Assembly: GCA_030148805.1 (NCBI GenBank)
Contig: JASBSS010000007.1
Location: forward strand, 124,001-188,000
Direction of reading: 5' to 3'
DNA: 64,000 nt
DNA from: Thiogranum sp.
GTDB lineage: Bacteria; Pseudomonadota; Gammaproteobacteria; DSM-19610
This document shows, piece after piece, positions 1 to 9,595 of the stretch. Position numbers and translations under genes: made by a program. The notes under the pieces are model-generated. The model had not been told where the DNA came from. It was given only the letters and a program-made list of their open reading frames with translations, and ran no database searches. Numbering within the stretch: the stretch's first letter is position 1; each line of letters opens with the position of its first letter.

Positions 1-90
1 GATTCTGACACCGACACGTGACGCCAAGACCCTTGCTCCAACACCCGTATCTGGCTGCCGAATCACCCTGACATTCCTGGAATCGGAAGG

Positions 91-1044
91 TCAGGCTAGT
101 TGCTCCGTGGCGCCAAACCAGAAAGCCAGATCTTTGTTCAGAAATTCCTCTGCCGTCATGTAGTGGGACCCGTCACAGGAGAAGTTAAGACCGATCATGC
201 CATTTACCAGGTTGATCGAACCCGATCGCAGGTATATCACGTCGTCGGCATAGCGCAATTCCTTCATGTAGTTCAACGCCGCGGCCACCTGCGCCTCCCC
301 GACGAGCGCATTCTCGGGATAGGAACAGCGCGGATAGAGCAGCAGCAACTCCGGATCCAGCAACTGGTCGATACTGTGCAGCCGGTAATTGTAAGGGTCT
401 TTATGTTCCCAAAAGGTGGCTCGCGCACCCGAGAAGTGCAACTTGACATGAAAGACGCCGTGTTGAGTTAACATCTTCTCGACCTGCCTGAGCACTTCGT
501 CAATACGCTCATCCACGAGACTTTGACTGCGCTGTTGTGAAAACAGCGCGGACCGGATCGCGGGGTCGCCCTTGTACTGGCCCCATTTCTCCTGCTGGGG
601 TGCCTGCACCGCTTCGAGATCGAGCGCTTGCAGCTCAAAGTCAGCGATGACGAATCCCAACAACTCGACACCTCTACGCACCGCATGCACCGCCGAGATG
701 CAGGGTTCGTGCGAACATCGACTGATGTAGGCATTCGACAACATGAAGCCCTGGTAGGGCAATGCCCCTTGCAAATAGGGCCTGTTGGTCAAATTTTGTC
801 CTCTGAGCCCGGGATCGATACCGGACGGACCGACATTGGCGGAAAGCTGTAGCCCCTCGGCATCCAGGGCATATAACAAACTGGACGAGGGCAGATGCCG
901 CTGTCCCTCCACCAGACAATGATCCAATCTCCGTGCATCCGGCCACACCGCACTGCAATCCGCCGCCAGCCGTGACAAAGGGTCCGCGACAAGCCCCGCC
1001 AAGAATTCTTTTTTATGCGATACGGCCTCTTTGAACCAACTCAC
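91..1044 (-). CDS. PDC/Cache-type sensor domain protein, no output domain
   Basis: This is a stand-alone protein of about 317 residues resembling the PDC (periplasmic/Cache-like) sensor proteins of sulfur-oxidising gammaproteobacteria. The central part (LLYALDAEGLQLSANV, then NRPYLQGALPYQGFMLSNAYIS and the following LLGFVIADFEL strand) reads like a ligand-binding Cache fold that usually sits in a chemoreceptor or kinase. Here no kinase, GGDEF or MCP output domain follows. I place the start at a GTG at 1044 (VSWFKEAVSHKKEF), because an AAGGTC sequence lies about 7 bases upstream and the frame above it reads as low-quality sequence. The gene is alone on its strand, downstream of dabA. Its role is unknown; it could be an accessory sensor for the signalling genes in this window. 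Confidence 0.6.
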   Translation of the reverse strand: MSWFKEAVSHKKEFLAGLVADPLSRLAADCSAVWPDARRLDHCLVEGQRHLPSSSLLYALDAEGLQLSANVGPSGIDPGLRGQNLTNRPYLQGALPYQGFMLSNAYISRCSHEPCISAVHAVRRGVELLGFVIADFELQALDLEAVQAPQQEKWGQYKGDPAIRSALFSQQRSQSLVDERIDEVLRQVEKMLTQHGVFHVKLHFSGARATFWEHKDPYNYRLHSIDQLLDPELLLLYPRCSYPENALVGEAQVAAALNYMKELRYADDVIYLRSGSINLVNGMIGLNFSCDGSHYMTAEEFLNKDLAFWFGATEQLA

Positions 1045-1432
1045 GTTTGCCGACCTTGAAAGACCAAAATAAGATGGAAAGCAAGATCCAGGCCACCAGC
1101 CAGGAGAACTGTTGGTCACGCCACTGCATGACTCTGAACCACCAAAGTAAGCGCGACGCTTTCGAAGGATCAGGGGGGAAGCGAGGTGGCGGCAGTCGAC
1201 TTCGGTGTTAGCGGCTGCACGCTGGTGCGTGCGCACGCGGGGCTGCACGCAATTGGCGCCGGATATGCCGCCAGGCCATCACCCGTTGTTCGAACCAGGC
1301 AAGCCAGCCAAACCTCGATTGTGCGGCAGGGGCGGTCTTCACCTTGCCCCTACCTTGCTATCGAGGTTGCAAGAAAACCCAAGGATTCATTGCACCGTGC
1401 GGCGTGCAACACCTCGGATTGCCAAGCGTGGA
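1045..1432. other. Gap between the sensor gene and dabA; no gene seen
   Basis: No convincing coding frame was found here. The frames that are open continue as antisense shadows of dabA. No clear hairpin followed by a T-run was seen at the dabA 3' end. Confidence 0.4.
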
Positions 1433-4057
1433 TCAGCTTGCAGGATTACCCGCGACGCCGCTTGCCTGTCGCACCCGAACAGACCCTGGGCAAACCCCGG
1501 CCTCGTCCTCGGCCCCGGGTTTCTGCCAGGGTTCCCAGTGACCGTGCCGCACACGGCGCCACGCCCCGCCCTCGTCATCGATACGAAACAAATGCAACCA
1601 GCCGTTGTCCACCAGTTGGTGCACCAGTTCGTGACGGGCGATGACCTCGTCCATGGCCTCGGCGGGCGCTTCGATGAACACACTCAGGCGCAGCGGTTCG
1701 TGCACCCAGGTCCGGCCATTGTGCAGCGACTGCATGGGCAATCCCACCCGCAGATCGCCGCCATTTCCTTCCAGTACGCCGATGGCGCCGCCGACGATGT
1801 TGTGCAGGACCTTGTTGCCGCTGCCGAAGCGTTGGTGGTCCACCACCGAGCCGTAGTACTGCATGTTGATCCAGTTGGCGACCACCATGGGCGCGGTCAT
1901 GATCAGCTCCAGCACCTTGAACCCGGCATCGCCGCGCCACTGATATTCGTGCAGGAAGGCACGCCCGCCCAGATCCATGTGATGGCTGCGGGAGCGGGGC
2001 GCGGCGATAAACGCGGCGTTGTTGGCCAGCGCCCACTCCGGGCGCACCTGGGACCAGTCGCGGCTGCGATGGCGCACGCGCGCGGCGACTTGCTCGGGCA
2101 TGCCGGCGACGCCAAGCCCGGCGGCGCGCTGCAGGCGCGCCACTTCGCCGGCCTGGTCGAGCCATTGCCGCAGACGCCGCACGTCCTCGGCCAACGTCGG
2201 CGGAACCTGATCCAGGTCGAACAACTCAAGATCATCGGTGCAGGTGTCGTGCAGGCCGGCCACGAACCAGGTGTCTTCCGGCACGACGATACCGCGCTCG
2301 CCCAGGCCACGACGCACGAGCGGGTCGTTCATCAGCGCCGCCACAACCCGCGCGCTGGCCTCACCGGTCTGACCGGCGCAGGCGCCACAATCAAGACTGG
2401 TGGCGTGGGGGTTGTTGACCGTGGTGCTGCCATGGCCGGCCAGCAGGACCAGACGGCCGAAATCGCCGGTGAGGTTCATGGCGCGCAGGATACGCTCGGC
2501 GTGATCGAGCCGATCGGCTTGGGGGATACCGGCCAGGGCGCAGGCACTGGCACCCGCGTCCACGGGTTGCAGTGACGGCGCCAACCTGGCCCGGGTCTTG
2601 GCGTCCAGACCCTGGCTCGAAGGGTCGGGCACCGGCCGCGTCCAGCCAAAGCTGTCAGCCAGCAGTTTCGGCCCATACATGAGCCCGACCGCCTCCACGA
2701 ACGAAAAACAAGAGGATGCCGAAAGCTTGAAATTCTTCCAGACCTTGCTCAACGCCAGCCGTTCGCGCCGCCGCTCGGCGCATGGCTCGCTGGCGTTCGC
2801 ATCACCGCGCTTGACCTGCTCGTGGATACGGTACCCCGGCGTGAAAATCACCGGCACATGGGAGCGCCCCTGGTCCGCGCCGAGCGGCACGTATTCGATG
2901 AAGATGCCGAAAAAGCCGGCGAAGCCGAGGGTCTGCACGCCCGGCGCCACGGTTTCCAACGCGCGCCGGAACACCTCGGAGCGTACGTCGATACAGAACG
3001 CAGCCTGCACGGGCGGCCGGGTGTCAGCGCGCGCGTCTGTCGGTGCCGACGTGGCCAGACCGCGTACCACCTGGCGCTGGAAACCGATCTCCATCGCATT
3101 GAGCACGATGCGGTCGACTTCAGCCGCCGCCTGGCGTTTGGCCGAAGGCGGGCGCATGCCGTCGATGAGCATTTCCCGCCAGCGCTGCACGAACGCCTGT
3201 GACTGCTGCTTGGCGTTGAACAGCAGAACGTCCCACATCAGTCGGATGGCCAACAGGTCGACCGTGACTTCATCGCGCTCACCCGCCAGTTCCGCCTGCC
3301 ACTGCAAATAGCGGGTCCAGGCCGCCCAGCCGCCGATACTCAGCAACGAGGCATGCAGGTAGCGCTCCACCGCGGCCTCGGGGATACCCAATTGCTGGAG
3401 GGCCCAGGCGATGGCCGCGCGCGGATGTTGCGGCAAGGCGGCCACTTCGGCACGAAAGTCGCCCAAGCCCATCATCGCAGGACTGCGGTCGATCCGCGCC
3501 GCCTGAAGCCAGGCGGCGTAGAGCGTGCGATCGCGCCAGGGCATTGGCACCACCGCCTGGCCGAGGTCAAAATAAGCCGCGCAGTGCAGGCTCACGCGTT
3601 CGGTGACGAAGCTGGACCAAAGGCCGCCCTCCACCGCCTGCAGGACTTCACTCACCGGCACCATGCCCATCTTCGGCTGCGGCGCCTCGGTAGCCAAGGC
3701 GCGCTCGACCTCCTCCACCTTCAGATCGCTGCCCGTCAACGCGATGGCCGCCTCCAGGTCTTCGCGCGTGATACGCCCCTTGAGCAGCTGGTCCCGATAA
3801 TACGCCCGCGACATGTAGAGACTGCCGTCGACCACGCGCGCCAACACATCGGAGGCATCCTGAAAGGAATGATCGCGCAAGCCGAAGAACGGATTCACCG
3901 CCACGAAGTGCTTCAGCGGCCACAGCGGCGCGATTCGCGCGCAAGCCGCGTCGATGCGCCGGTTCAGCTCGACGCAGCCCTCCTGAGCGCTATCCTGCTC
4001 GCCAGGCGCCGGCGTCGCGCGACGCGTACTCAGATCGATCGCTTCACTTGAATTCAT
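1433..4057 (-). CDS. dabA: DabA, catalytic-like subunit of DAB inorganic carbon transporter (DUF2309)
   Basis: DabA is the cytoplasmic, beta-carbonic-anhydrase-like subunit of the DAB inorganic-carbon pump. With DabB it converts CO2 vectorially to bicarbonate inside the cell. The protein has 874 residues with the family start ARIAPLWPLKHFVAVNPFFG. Expected zinc/active-site residues are visible: Cys355 and Asp357 in FCIDVRSE, His542 in LAGHGSTT and Cys557 in SLDCGAC. The 15-residue His-to-Cys spacing matches the family. The ATG at 4057 lies inside the 3' end of dabB (14-nt overlap), so the two are translationally coupled; the longer frame upstream only repeats dabB antisense-type sequence. Confidence in the family is high. 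Substrate direction and coupling ion are taken from family knowledge. Confidence 0.93.
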   Translation of the reverse strand: MNSSEAIDLSTRRATPAPGEQDSAQEGCVELNRRIDAACARIAPLWPLKHFVAVNPFFGLRDHSFQDASDVLARVVDGSLYMSRAYYRDQLLKGRITREDLEAAIALTGSDLKVEEVERALATEAPQPKMGMVPVSEVLQAVEGGLWSSFVTERVSLHCAAYFDLGQAVVPMPWRDRTLYAAWLQAARIDRSPAMMGLGDFRAEVAALPQHPRAAIAWALQQLGIPEAAVERYLHASLLSIGGWAAWTRYLQWQAELAGERDEVTVDLLAIRLMWDVLLFNAKQQSQAFVQRWREMLIDGMRPPSAKRQAAAEVDRIVLNAMEIGFQRQVVRGLATSAPTDARADTRPPVQAAFCIDVRSEVFRRALETVAPGVQTLGFAGFFGIFIEYVPLGADQGRSHVPVIFTPGYRIHEQVKRGDANASEPCAERRRERLALSKVWKNFKLSASSCFSFVEAVGLMYGPKLLADSFGWTRPVPDPSSQGLDAKTRARLAPSLQPVDAGASACALAGIPQADRLDHAERILRAMNLTGDFGRLVLLAGHGSTTVNNPHATSLDCGACAGQTGEASARVVAALMNDPLVRRGLGERGIVVPEDTWFVAGLHDTCTDDLELFDLDQVPPTLAEDVRRLRQWLDQAGEVARLQRAAGLGVAGMPEQVAARVRHRSRDWSQVRPEWALANNAAFIAAPRSRSHHMDLGGRAFLHEYQWRGDAGFKVLELIMTAPMVVANWINMQYYGSVVDHQRFGSGNKVLHNIVGGAIGVLEGNGGDLRVGLPMQSLHNGRTWVHEPLRLSVFIEAPAEAMDEVIARHELVHQLVDNGWLHLFRIDDEGGAWRRVRHGHWEPWQKPGAEDEAGVCPGSVRVRQASGVAGNPAS

Positions 4058-5693
4058 GACCCAACTCCGTATAGCGTGAGGTATCCCCGCGGGATGCCGG
4101 CGCCGGGCTGGGCCACAGACGCTGTAGCACGCGGGTGAGGAAGATGTCGATATACAGACCGTTGTAGAGGTGCACATACAGGGCCGAGCGCGCCGCGGAA
4201 CCCGGCGCCTCGCGGAGCAATTGCTGCGCCACCAGCAGCCCGAGAAACACCCCGACCACGGCCAGGCTCAAGGCGCTGTGCAGCGGGCCGGCCAGGGGCG
4301 CCGGCGCCACGCTGCCCGCCAGGGCCAGCTCGAACAGCCTATGCAGAGCGAAGTAACAAGTCGCCACCAACAGGCTGAGCCCGGCGCTGCGCACCGCGAA
4401 GGCGAAGCGGCCGATGGTCGTCGCCTGCAGTATCAACTGACTGATGGCCACTGCGACGATCGCGCCGGCTGCCATCAGCGCCGGGTGGGAGCCGGCCTCC
4501 ACGCCGAAGGCGCCGCCCACGGCCAGCACCGCCAGCGTCGCCGCGACCAAGGCCAGCAACAGCCGTCCCGGCCGGAACCCCTGGTGAGCGAAGCTCACCG
4601 ATGGCGCCCGGAAGGCATCGACACCGCTGCCCGAGGCCAGAAAGGCGTGGGCCTTGTAGAGGGAGTGGGCCACCAGGTGCAACATGGCCAGGCTGTACAG
4701 GCCCAGACCGCATTCCAACAACATGAAGCCCATCTGCGCGGTAGTGGACCAGGCCAGTGAGACCTTGACGCTGGTCTGACTCAACATCACCAGCGAGGCC
4801 AGCGTCAGTGTGATCAAGCCGATCACCGCCAGCAGGGCCAGGGCACCCTCGGAGGCCGACATCACCGGGCTCATGCGCAACACCAGGAAAGCACCGGCAT
4901 TGACGATGCCGGCGTGCAGCAAGGCCGAGACCGGTGTCGGTGCCTCCATCACCTGGATCAGCCAACCATGAAACGGAAACTGCGCGGATTTCAAGGCCGC
5001 GCTGACCACCACCAGGACGGCCGCCCAGTGCAGCGCCGGCGGCAACGGGCCTTGCAGCGCCGCCATGGCGTCGAAGATCTGCTCGAACTCGAGCGTGTGC
5101 AAGCTAGAACCAATGAGGAATATCGCCGCCAACAGGCTGAAGTCACCGATGCGGCTGGCGACGAACTTCTTGTGCGCTGCCAGCACGGCCGCCGGCCGCT
5201 CGGGGTAGAACATCAGCAGCTGATGCAGACACAGACTGGTCGAAATCCACGCCAGACCGAACATCAACAGATTGCCGGAGACGATCAGCGTGAGAATCGC
5301 CGCCAGCGTCAGGCTCAGCCACTGATGGAAGCGGCCCTGGTTGGGCTCGCCATCGAGATAATTGCGCGCATAGCGCGAGACCACCGCGCCGACCAGCGAC
5401 ACCAGCAACAGCATGATCACCGTAATGGCGTTGACATAGACCGCGACCGAGAACGCGCCGAACGGACCCGGCAGCTCCCGCGAATACAGCGTCCACGACT
5501 GCGGTTCTCCGAGCAGGTACAGCCCGGCGGTCGCTACCGCGCACGCCAGGGCCAACCAGGCGGCCGTCCCATTCAAGCGCGCCATAAGCGTCGGATGGGC
5601 ACGCACCAGGGGTGGTGGCAAAAGCCCGACCAGGAGCAGCGTGAGCGGTGCCGCCAGCGCCACCATCGGCGCGAGTTGACTAAGCGCAGCCAT
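4044..5693 (-). CDS. dabB: DabB, membrane subunit of DAB inorganic carbon transporter (NuoL/MrpA-like)
   Basis: This is a 549-residue polytopic protein of the proton-conducting NuoL/ND5 family, which in DAB pumps drives DabA with a cation gradient. It has roughly a dozen hydrophobic segments. The antiporter-type core is clear around SAQFPFHGWLIQVMEAPTPVSALLHAG and the later LVAHSLYKAHAFLASG. The ATG at 5693 was chosen because AGGAGG sits 5-6 bases upstream; the longer frame begins with a TTG and a basic, non-membrane stretch. It is the first gene of the dabB-dabA operon, divergent from a LysR regulator. The DabA partner directly behind it separates it from Complex I or Mrp subunits. Confidence 0.92.
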   Translation of the reverse strand: MAALSQLAPMVALAAPLTLLLVGLLPPPLVRAHPTLMARLNGTAAWLALACAVATAGLYLLGEPQSWTLYSRELPGPFGAFSVAVYVNAITVIMLLLVSLVGAVVSRYARNYLDGEPNQGRFHQWLSLTLAAILTLIVSGNLLMFGLAWISTSLCLHQLLMFYPERPAAVLAAHKKFVASRIGDFSLLAAIFLIGSSLHTLEFEQIFDAMAALQGPLPPALHWAAVLVVVSAALKSAQFPFHGWLIQVMEAPTPVSALLHAGIVNAGAFLVLRMSPVMSASEGALALLAVIGLITLTLASLVMLSQTSVKVSLAWSTTAQMGFMLLECGLGLYSLAMLHLVAHSLYKAHAFLASGSGVDAFRAPSVSFAHQGFRPGRLLLALVAATLAVLAVGGAFGVEAGSHPALMAAGAIVAVAISQLILQATTIGRFAFAVRSAGLSLLVATCYFALHRLFELALAGSVAPAPLAGPLHSALSLAVVGVFLGLLVAQQLLREAPGSAARSALYVHLYNGLYIDIFLTRVLQRLWPSPAPASRGDTSRYTELGHEFK

Positions 5694-5918
5694 GGCGACC
5701 TCCTGTTGTACGGACGAGCCGACACGGGCCCGCCGCGGGCACTGCGCCACCCGCCGGGCTGACGCCGACGCGCGAGTCGTTCCGGGAGCACAGCTCAACC
5801 AACTGATTCAAATATAATTTTTCATCCACAACGACTCTCCTCAAAGCACGAAAACCTGTATTGAGGGGCAGCCTAAGCTAAACGCAAATATATTGATAAT
5901 GAATAGTTCGTATGCTTA

Positions 5919-5938
5919 TCATAGCCATATGGCTATGA
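5919..5938. promoter_or_regulatory. 20-bp perfect palindrome between dabB and the LysR gene
   Basis: TCATAGCCATATGGCTATGA reads the same on both strands and ends 2 bases before the AAGGAG ribosome-binding site of the LysR gene. LysR regulators bind dyads of this kind (T-N11-A type) between divergent genes, so this is a probable operator for autoregulation and control of dabBA. The rest of the 5694-5954 gap is AT-rich and should hold both promoters. A GATAATGAATAG stretch at about 5895-5906 vaguely resembles half a Fur box, but this is weak. Confidence 0.6.
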
Positions 5939-5954
5939 ACAAGGAGAACCCGAG

Positions 5955-6869
5955 ATGGCCGGTATGCACGTCACCTTGCGGCAATTGCAGGTTTTTGAAG
6001 CCGTGGCCCGACTCGGCAGCTTTTCCCGCGCGGCCGAGGAGCTGCACGTCACCCAGCCCACCGTTTCAAAACAGATCCGCCTGCTGAACGAGGCCATCGG
6101 TCTGCCGCTGTTCGAGCAGATCGGCAAGAAGATCTATCTGACCGAGGCCGGCGAGCAGCTTCGCGCCACCTGCGGCGACTGGCTGGACACCTGGGGTCGT
6201 TTCGAACAGTCCATCGCCGACCTCAACGGTCTGCGCCAGGGACGCCTGAAGATCGCCGCGGTGACCACCACCCAGTTCTTCATGCCTCGGGTTCTTGGAC
6301 CCTTCTGCGCTGAATACCCGAACATCGACATCGCCATGGCCGTGATCAACCGCGACAGCCTGTTGGAGCGCCTGTCGCGCAACGAAGACGACTTGTACAT
6401 CATGGGCGTGCCGCCGGATGGGCGCGACATCGTCAGTGAACCCCTGCTGGAAAACCCCTTGGTGATCATCGCCGCGGCCGATCATCCCTTGGCGCGGCGC
6501 AAACGCGTTCCCTTCTCGCAACTGGGCAAGGAAGGCTTCATCCTGCGTGAGCGCGGCTCGGGCACCCGCATTACCATGGAGCGGCTGTTCGCGCAGAAGA
6601 ACACGGCGTTGAACGTGAAGATGGAGCTGGGCAGCAACGAGGCGATCAAACAGGCGGTGGCCGGTGGACTAGGACTCGCCGTGCTCTCGCGCAGCACGCT
6701 GCATCTGAACGCGGCCACGGACGGCCTGGCGGTGCTGGACGTTCAGGGCTTCCCGCTCAAGCGCCATTGGCACGTGGTGCGGCCGCGCGGGAAACAGCTT
6801 TCCGTGGTGGCACGCACCTTTCTGGAGTTCTTGCACAGCCATGCGCAGATGCTGGCGCCCAGGCGCTGA
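5955..6869 (+). CDS. LysR-family regulator divergent from dabBA (CbbR-like)
   Basis: This is a LysR-type regulator of 304 residues. The N-terminal winged helix-turn-helix is at residues 5-65 (LRQLQVFEAVARLGSFSRAA, then VTQPTVSKQIRLLNEAIG). The C-terminal periplasmic-binding-like effector domain starts near residue 90. The sequence has the flavour of CbbR regulators of carbon fixation (PTVSKQI recognition helix, VINRDSLLERLSRNEDDLYIMG). AAGGAG lies 8 bases before the ATG. Its position opposite dabBA suggests that it controls inorganic-carbon uptake, probably in response to a metabolite signalling low CO2. The 3' end stops 3 nt short of the convergent oxygenase gene. Confidence 0.85.
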   Translation: MAGMHVTLRQLQVFEAVARLGSFSRAAEELHVTQPTVSKQIRLLNEAIGLPLFEQIGKKIYLTEAGEQLRATCGDWLDTWGRFEQSIADLNGLRQGRLKIAAVTTTQFFMPRVLGPFCAEYPNIDIAMAVINRDSLLERLSRNEDDLYIMGVPPDGRDIVSEPLLENPLVIIAAADHPLARRKRVPFSQLGKEGFILRERGSGTRITMERLFAQKNTALNVKMELGSNEAIKQAVAGGLGLAVLSRSTLHLNAATDGLAVLDVQGFPLKRHWHVVRPRGKQLSVVARTFLEFLHSHAQMLAPRR

Positions 6870-6872
6870 ATG

Positions 6873-8465
6873 TCAGTTTTCGGCCAGGCCGGGGTGTCGG
6901 CCGAAAAGCATGGTGATATTCATGCGGCTGTTCTCATAGCCCTGTCGGAAACAGAAACGGTCGGAACAGTGGAACATGTTCGAATGGAACATCACCGCCC
7001 GGTTTTCACGGTAGGGGATAATCCGTGTTTGCGCACCTTGTAGGTAATCGTTGATCTGCCGCAGAACCCGAGGATCGTCCTTCTGCGCATTGGTCTTGTA
7101 CCAGTCCCAGTCCAGGGGCTGTTCCCGGTCATAGAGAATCAGTCCGCCATGACCGGGTTGGAGATTCGCTGAATCCGGCGTTATCCAGAAATTGAAGGTG
7201 ACCGCTGCCTGATCCGAATGCGGTCGCACACCATCACCTTCCGGGGCTTGGCGATAGCACCAGATATTCTGCAGATGCAGGGGCCCCAGCACCCCCGGCA
7301 ATTTGCGTTTCAGTTCCGTGGCAATCTGATAAAGAATACTGCAGTTAAACCCTTCCTCCAGATAAGAGGAGACAAAGGTATTGTGACTCTGCCTGAAAAA
7401 GATGGTCGATTCGAGACAAAATTCCCGCAGGCTGGCCAACGCGTCAGCCGTTAGGAAATCGTCGAAAAAGGTCATGCGCCAGGGTGATTCCCGATAGTCC
7501 CGCTCGAGCTTCTCGCCATCGAGGGAAGGATTCACCGCGCTTGCGGAAACCGGCCGGCTGTCGGCATAGTGCAGAGCACGCGTAAGCACAGCCTGCACGC
7601 CCTCGGTTTCGGCACGAGACAGGCTGATTAGCCCGAATGCCCCGGTCTTTCCCGCGTGAGCCTTGAGGATATCGCGATAGGTGTTCGCCAGTCGCGCAAA
7701 ACTGGGATGCAGCCGACCGCGCGCGATCAGATACTCGATGTGCCCGATCAGGTTCTCAAAAAAAAAGGGTGAAGCGGACGCCGGCGCGCCCCCCTTTGCC
7801 AGGGACACCTTCTGCTCGCGGTAGGGACGGGCATCCCACCCCGCCCCGCGCTCTCGAATGAAAAGCCCGGTGAAGATATCCTTTGCCTCGGCAAGCTTGT
7901 CCCGAGCAATCAGCACGAAACCGAGCATCGCGTGCGCCTCGCGCATCCCCGGATGACATTCAATCAGGAGCCTCAGCAGACGTTCCGCCAGGTCGAAGTC
8001 TCCAACATCCCGCAGGGATCGCGCCTGCGCCAGCGTGGCCGGGGCGAAGCGATCGCCCGATTCGAGTACGGTTTTGAATGCACTCAGCGCCTCCCCCGGC
8101 CGACGCAGGGCAAGAAGCACCGTCGCACGTCGGAATTCAGCAGGCGGTAGGCCGGGAGCCAGGGACAAGGCCTGCTGAAACGCCTCCAGCGCCGCCTCCA
8201 GTTCTCCCTGCTGCTGCAAGGCTTGGCCCAGAAACAGATAAAACACTGGCTCGCGGTCATTGATTCTGATGGCGGACCCGATCAGCTTGATGGCTTTCTT
8301 CGGGTCGCCCTGGCGCAACGAGAGCGCTCCCAGCAGATGCAGGGCGTAGGGATGATCCGGCTGTCGCTGGAGGACCTGGCGATAGTAGCCAGCAGCCTCA
8401 TCCAAACGACCGGCCTGGTCGTGTTTTATTCCGGTCTTTATCAGGCTGTCGGCGTCTATCTGCAT
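6873..8465 (-). CDS. TPR-repeat protein with C-terminal 2OG-Fe(II) oxygenase domain
   Basis: This is a two-part protein of 530 residues. Residues 1 to about 210 hold tetratricopeptide repeats (for example AAGYYRQVLQRQPDHPYALH and EAALEAFQQALSLAPGLPP). The C-terminal third, from about residue 330, looks like a 2-oxoglutarate/iron oxygenase: an HSD (HxD) motif in VRPHSDQAAVTFNFWITPD, a distal His region VMFHSNMFHCSD and an Arg in SRMNITMLFGR that would bind 2-oxoglutarate. Proteins of this layout often hydroxylate protein or peptide side chains, with the TPR arch recruiting the partner. No substrate can be read from the context. It is convergent with the LysR gene and appears monocistronic. Confidence 0.78.
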   Translation of the reverse strand: MQIDADSLIKTGIKHDQAGRLDEAAGYYRQVLQRQPDHPYALHLLGALSLRQGDPKKAIKLIGSAIRINDREPVFYLFLGQALQQQGELEAALEAFQQALSLAPGLPPAEFRRATVLLALRRPGEALSAFKTVLESGDRFAPATLAQARSLRDVGDFDLAERLLRLLIECHPGMREAHAMLGFVLIARDKLAEAKDIFTGLFIRERGAGWDARPYREQKVSLAKGGAPASASPFFFENLIGHIEYLIARGRLHPSFARLANTYRDILKAHAGKTGAFGLISLSRAETEGVQAVLTRALHYADSRPVSASAVNPSLDGEKLERDYRESPWRMTFFDDFLTADALASLREFCLESTIFFRQSHNTFVSSYLEEGFNCSILYQIATELKRKLPGVLGPLHLQNIWCYRQAPEGDGVRPHSDQAAVTFNFWITPDSANLQPGHGGLILYDREQPLDWDWYKTNAQKDDPRVLRQINDYLQGAQTRIIPYRENRAVMFHSNMFHCSDRFCFRQGYENSRMNITMLFGRHPGLAEN

Positions 8466-8632
8466 AAGCTTTTGGGGCCACTACAGGTAACAGTTCCAAA
8501 GAATAGGCACCCGGACCCGGAAAACCCAAAAATCTGGAGTTTATTCTAACAACTACCGAAAAGACAGAAAAACAGGAAAGTCGCCAAGCCGTGCGCAGGC
8601 GATAGCTGGAATCCGCGCTATCGATCACAAAC

Positions 8633-9595
8633 TCAGTATACGCACTCCGAGCCACTCCGCTTGCGCGGAAGCAATTGGTAACGATCACCCCTTCCGGAAA
8701 TGCATTCGGATATCGCTGGGGGTCGCTGCTTGCGGGAGGCTCGTTGGGGGCGGAAGTTATATTGTTTCACCTCACTTTCAGAGGTGATGTTAGCTGATAA
8801 TTTTCCTTCCCCCACATCGATTGTGACTCTAGCTGTCGACATCAGACGCTGACTTTCCATTAATCGGCTTTTGACATTATATTTCATAATTCCGGAACCG
8901 GAACCAATGATCTCAACCACACCGGAGCGATCGAACAGCCCATATTTTGACGTGACATCAAATAGAGCCATGTCGCCCTCGACCCCTTTTAGCGTGTAGT
9001 CAAGTTTGGAATCTACTTTTACCGTATGTCCGGGCATAGACAAGTCAAGCTGTACAGGTAGACTGAAATGCTCTCCCACGTTCACCAGACGTTTTGGCAG
9101 TGCCATTTGCGATAGTAGATTTTCGAAAAGCTTGTAATAGGCCACACGTTTTTTTATGCCCAAACCGCTGCCCGATAGTTGAAACAGCTCAACCTTGCCA
9201 TCAGCATCTACAACGCCCTTCAGAGCCATACCGATCATGTCCGCTTTGGAGTCGGTGTTCGTGCCTGCGGGACCTGCCACATACGACTCGGCATCCTCCA
9301 CTCTAAGCACAATCGAGAAACTGCCGTCTTTTCGGGCTAACCCTGTGACCTTCGTAACCCGGAGGGACCGATAAGATGTGGTCTGAAGCGGAAAGCTAAG
9401 CCCTTGTTGTCGATATTCAGCGATTAAATCCTCGCCGCCCTCGACATTCACTAACGCTTCAGCGGTAGCGCTGCTAACTATTCTCACGGCTTTCCCAGGT
9501 TTCTCCGAAAGATCCAGATAAACACCGTTACCCGATACGCATGCTGACTGGGTGCACAATATTAAAGCAACCAACTCCCCCCTTGGTATCTTCAT
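8633..9595 (-). CDS. Secreted protein or lipoprotein of unknown function
   Basis: This is an unrecognised protein of 320 residues. From the ATG at 9595 (AAGGGG about 10 bases upstream) it starts MKIPRGELVALILCTQSACVSG, a short hydrophobic leader ending in a QSAC lipobox-like site. That suggests an exported lipoprotein. The body is rich in beta-strand patterns (SLRVTKVTGLARKDGSFSIV, LSMPGHTVKVDSKLDYTLKG) and has no catalytic motif I know. The last 40 residues are basic and low in order (ASRKQRPP, LPRKRSG) and may be a frame-shifted tail. Flanking genes give no functional hint. Confidence 0.6.
   Translation of the reverse strand: MKIPRGELVALILCTQSACVSGNGVYLDLSEKPGKAVRIVSSATAEALVNVEGGEDLIAEYRQQGLSFPLQTTSYRSLRVTKVTGLARKDGSFSIVLRVEDAESYVAGPAGTNTDSKADMIGMALKGVVDADGKVELFQLSGSGLGIKKRVAYYKLFENLLSQMALPKRLVNVGEHFSLPVQLDLSMPGHTVKVDSKLDYTLKGVEGDMALFDVTSKYGLFDRSGVVEIIGSGSGIMKYNVKSRLMESQRLMSTARVTIDVGEGKLSANITSESEVKQYNFRPQRASRKQRPPAISECISGRGDRYQLLPRKRSGSECVY

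Noticed and set aside
1205-2575. 456-codon open frame on the plus strand
   Set aside because: It is antisense to dabA, which has all family motifs. The product is a His/Gly/Ala-rich shadow of GC-rich codons.
4170-5762. Two long plus-strand frames (196 and 282 codons) over dabB
   Set aside because: Gln/Arg/His-rich antisense shadows of a clear membrane-protein gene.
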